Assembly (NCBI RefSeq): GCF_019175285.1
Contig: NC_056528.1
Coordinates: forward strand, 48,800,353 to 48,864,352
Origin: Sceloporus undulatus
Lineage: Eukaryota; Chordata; Lepidosauria; Squamata; Phrynosomatidae
DNA: 64,000 nucleotides
Direction of reading: 5' to 3'
Shown piece after piece: positions 61,968-64,000 of this stretch. Under the pieces are notes generated by a model, which did not search any database, was not told the DNA's origin, and saw nothing but the letters and a program-made list of their open reading frames with translations. The position numbers and the translations under genes are program-made. Positions within the stretch are counted from its first letter, which is position 1. Every line of letters starts with the position of its first letter.

Positions 61968-62415
61968 AATTGTAGAATTGGAAGAGACCCCAAGGACCAT
62001 CCAATCCAACCCCGTTCTGCCATGTAGGAAAACACACAAAGCCCTCCCAATAGATGAACATCCACCGTTTGTTTGAAAACCTCCAAAGATGGAGACTCCA
62101 CTACCCTCCAAGGCAGCGTCTTCTTCTGCCAAACAGCATTTACCACCCAATGTTTAGGTGGAATCTCTTTTCCTATAGCTTGAACCAAATCCTCCATGTC
62201 CTACTCTTTGGAGTAGCAGAAAACAAGCCTTCTCCTTCCTCAATATGACATCCCTTCAGATATTGAAACATGGCTGTCATGTCTCCCCTTAACCTTCTCT
62301 TCTCCAGCCTAAACATCCCCAGCTCCCTAAGTTGCTCCTCTTAGGGTTTGGTGGTTTCCAGACCTTTCACCATTTTGGTCTCCCTCCTCTGGACATCAGC
62401 TTGTGGATATCCCTC
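61968..62415 (-). mobile_element. CR1 LINE 3' end
   Basis: AGAATTGGAAGAGACCCCAA then CCATCCAATCCAACCC on the + strand is the CR1 terminus. The minus strand carries [16 protein letters not shown]. 5'-truncated. Confidence 0.85.
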
Positions 62416-62984
62416 TTGAATTGTGGTGCCTCCGTTCCACCTGTGTGTCTTTCCCCCTTTCTGGCAACACATCTTCTGTCCAAAGCCAATTTCTAGTATC
62501 CTTCAAGAACTGGGGAGGGGATTAAGTACTCAGGTTAACATGATAGTATCCCACAGATGCTCTATTTCCAGGCAAGAAACAATTGCAGCCAATGGGCACA
62601 AAAACGGCACTGTTTTCTGCTGCCGCCACCCTGCGCCAGATAGTCTGAATCCTAATATAGGCCTGGTGCCTATGGCATAATGGGATGCTGCAGCAGCTCC
62701 CAGTACTCATCATTACAGTTCACTATTAAAGTGGTATATCCTGGCAGGTAAGCGGCTACATCATTGTAAAGTGACACGTAATGGTCTCTGATGCCAGATC
62801 TCTGCCAAAGTTAATAATAAAATGTATTGCATTTAATCCCTGTTAAAAATCAGTAAACGTCAATGGGAGGCCGTCCTGAACACAAATCCACAGGAATGCA
62901 AACATATTGGATTGCAAAAGGGGAGGTCTTGATGATATGCAAATGGACATCTCTAATTTTTCAGTTAGCCAATAAAGATATCAC

Positions 62985-63080
62985 TATAGTTTTTTGTGGG
63001 TTTTTCGGGCTACATTCTAGAAGAGTTTATTCCTGACGTTTTGCCAGCATCTCTGGCTGGCATCTTCAGGGGTATCACTG
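62985..63080 (-). mobile_element. Penelope-type fragment
   Basis: Minus-strand relative of 32930-33055, including the hammerhead-like region at about 63030-63070 and the common ACCCACAAAAAACTATA end. Confidence 0.55.
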
Positions 63081-64000
63081 TTTGGTGGACAAATCCAGAA
63101 TGTTTATATACGAACTCAAACATTATCTATGCTTGTAATCCAGCGAGCCTGTTATCCCCCTGCTAAGAGGGACAAAACCTATGATTCATCTGCAGCAAAA
63201 CACAGTTTTGGAGGTGTTAATCTCACGACAACAGATCTCCACCCGGAATTGGATACTGTAGCTGGTAGAGGATTTGAATTTGATGGACTTGCTCAATTAA
63301 TGCAAAATTCTGGGGCACTGTATTACGGGGAATATGTAAAACCTGGGGCGTCAGCCTTCTTGTTGCTATGGAAATGATATTAGGATCTCAGCATTAATGG
63401 CTGGCATGCAGCTTCCATTGAAAGCCGCGGACTCCCACCCACAGATGCCTCCACCTCTCCCTCAGTAAGGTTTGCTAATGCAAAATTGTGTTGGCACACA
63501 ATGTTGTGAGAGTCCTGGCACCTGAAAGCTGCAGCCGTTGAGCCAGAGGTGGTCAGAGCCTGAGACTATGCATTTTGCTGCAGCGGCTGGTGTGTGTTTG
63601 TTTTGTTTAATGGGTTGTTTTACCTGCAAGAGTGGGCAATCTGGAATGCATTCCCTCTGCAGGAGAATGCAAGCACGGAGCAAAAGTTGACACCGAGGAA
63701 TTGGAGCGAGCCCAAGCTGAGCAAAGCATTTGCAGCCAGGTGGATCAGCAACACAGGGAAAGGTTGGACAATTTGCTCTCTGGGGACGCGATGGCAGATT
63801 AGCAGCTGAGCTCTCTGCTTACAGGAGGCTGTTTTGCTTGTACGCTCGCAAATAAAGGCATGATTACAAAGACTCTCATGTGCTCTCATCCAAAAGAGAA
63901 TAAACCCTGGAGCTTCTCGCTGCTTTGGAGAAGGTGAGAGGGAGCACAGGAACAACATGACCCACGTGGCAAGCACACCAGACACAATGTTGTTTACAAT

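Larger units (their letters stand above)
58961..64000. other. Intergenic region downstream of ALG13
   Basis: No supported gene. It holds MITE copies at 59470-59825 and 60592-60775, a 5S-type SINE at 61000, a CR1 end at 61968-62415 and a Penelope-type fragment near 62985. By synteny TRPC5 would be expected further right; I see no exon of it here. An open frame at 63129-63377 has no recognisable domain. Confidence 0.65.

Noticed and set aside
63129-63377. 82-codon frame near the right end
   Set aside because: No recognisable motif or family. Could be a repeat remnant, but too little to support a gene.

Overview
The window is vertebrate nuclear DNA and almost certainly comes from a squamate reptile, most likely a lizard; I cannot name the species. 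The evidence is two intact vertebrate protein genes, long introns, tRNA- and 5S-derived SINEs with a common 3' tail, CR1, L2-like and BovB-like LINE 3' ends, several palindromic MITE families, and many (AAT)n and (TA)n microsatellites. No bacterial, viral or CRISPR feature is visible, and I recognised no ERV or LTR element.

Layout. 1-5.4 kb: non-coding, repeat-bearing DNA upstream of the first gene. 5.46-6.43 kb: SERTM2 on the + strand, a 92-residue single-pass membrane micro-protein encoded in one exon. 6.43-12.33 kb: intergenic DNA rich in MITEs and SINEs. 12.33-58.96 kb: ALG13 on the + strand. 58.96-64 kb: intergenic DNA with MITEs, SINEs, a CR1 end and a Penelope-type fragment. The order SERTM2 then ALG13 matches, from memory, the mammalian Xq23 block DCX-SERTM2-ALG13-TRPC5, so this is conserved amniote synteny.

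ALG13 reads as two modules in one locus. Exons 1-4 (12464-16797) encode a 163-residue cytosolic GT28-type subunit of the UDP-GlcNAc transferase that makes the second step of dolichol-linked oligosaccharide, with its own stop codon and poly(A) signal. Exons 5-28 (18545-58048) encode 897 residues from the first ATG of exon 5: an OTU domain with Asp, Cys and His in place, a Tudor domain and a long Pro/Ser/Tyr-rich tail. All 24 exons join with consistent phase and the sum is an exact multiple of three. Exon 3 ends in phase 2 and exon 5 begins in phase 0, so the modules do not join directly. A CpG-rich patch and a roughly 300-base pyrimidine tract lie just before exon 5.

The most interesting signals are: a GC-AG first intron in ALG13; a 9-codon upstream ORF whose stop overlaps the ALG13 start (ATGA); a palindromic MITE family carrying ZNF143/THAP11-like motifs, with one copy in the ALG13 proximal promoter; hammerhead-ribozyme-like folds in Penelope-type fragments; a tandem repeat whose units carry different trinucleotide microsatellites; tRNA and 5S SINEs sharing a LINE-like tail; and several nested transposon insertions.
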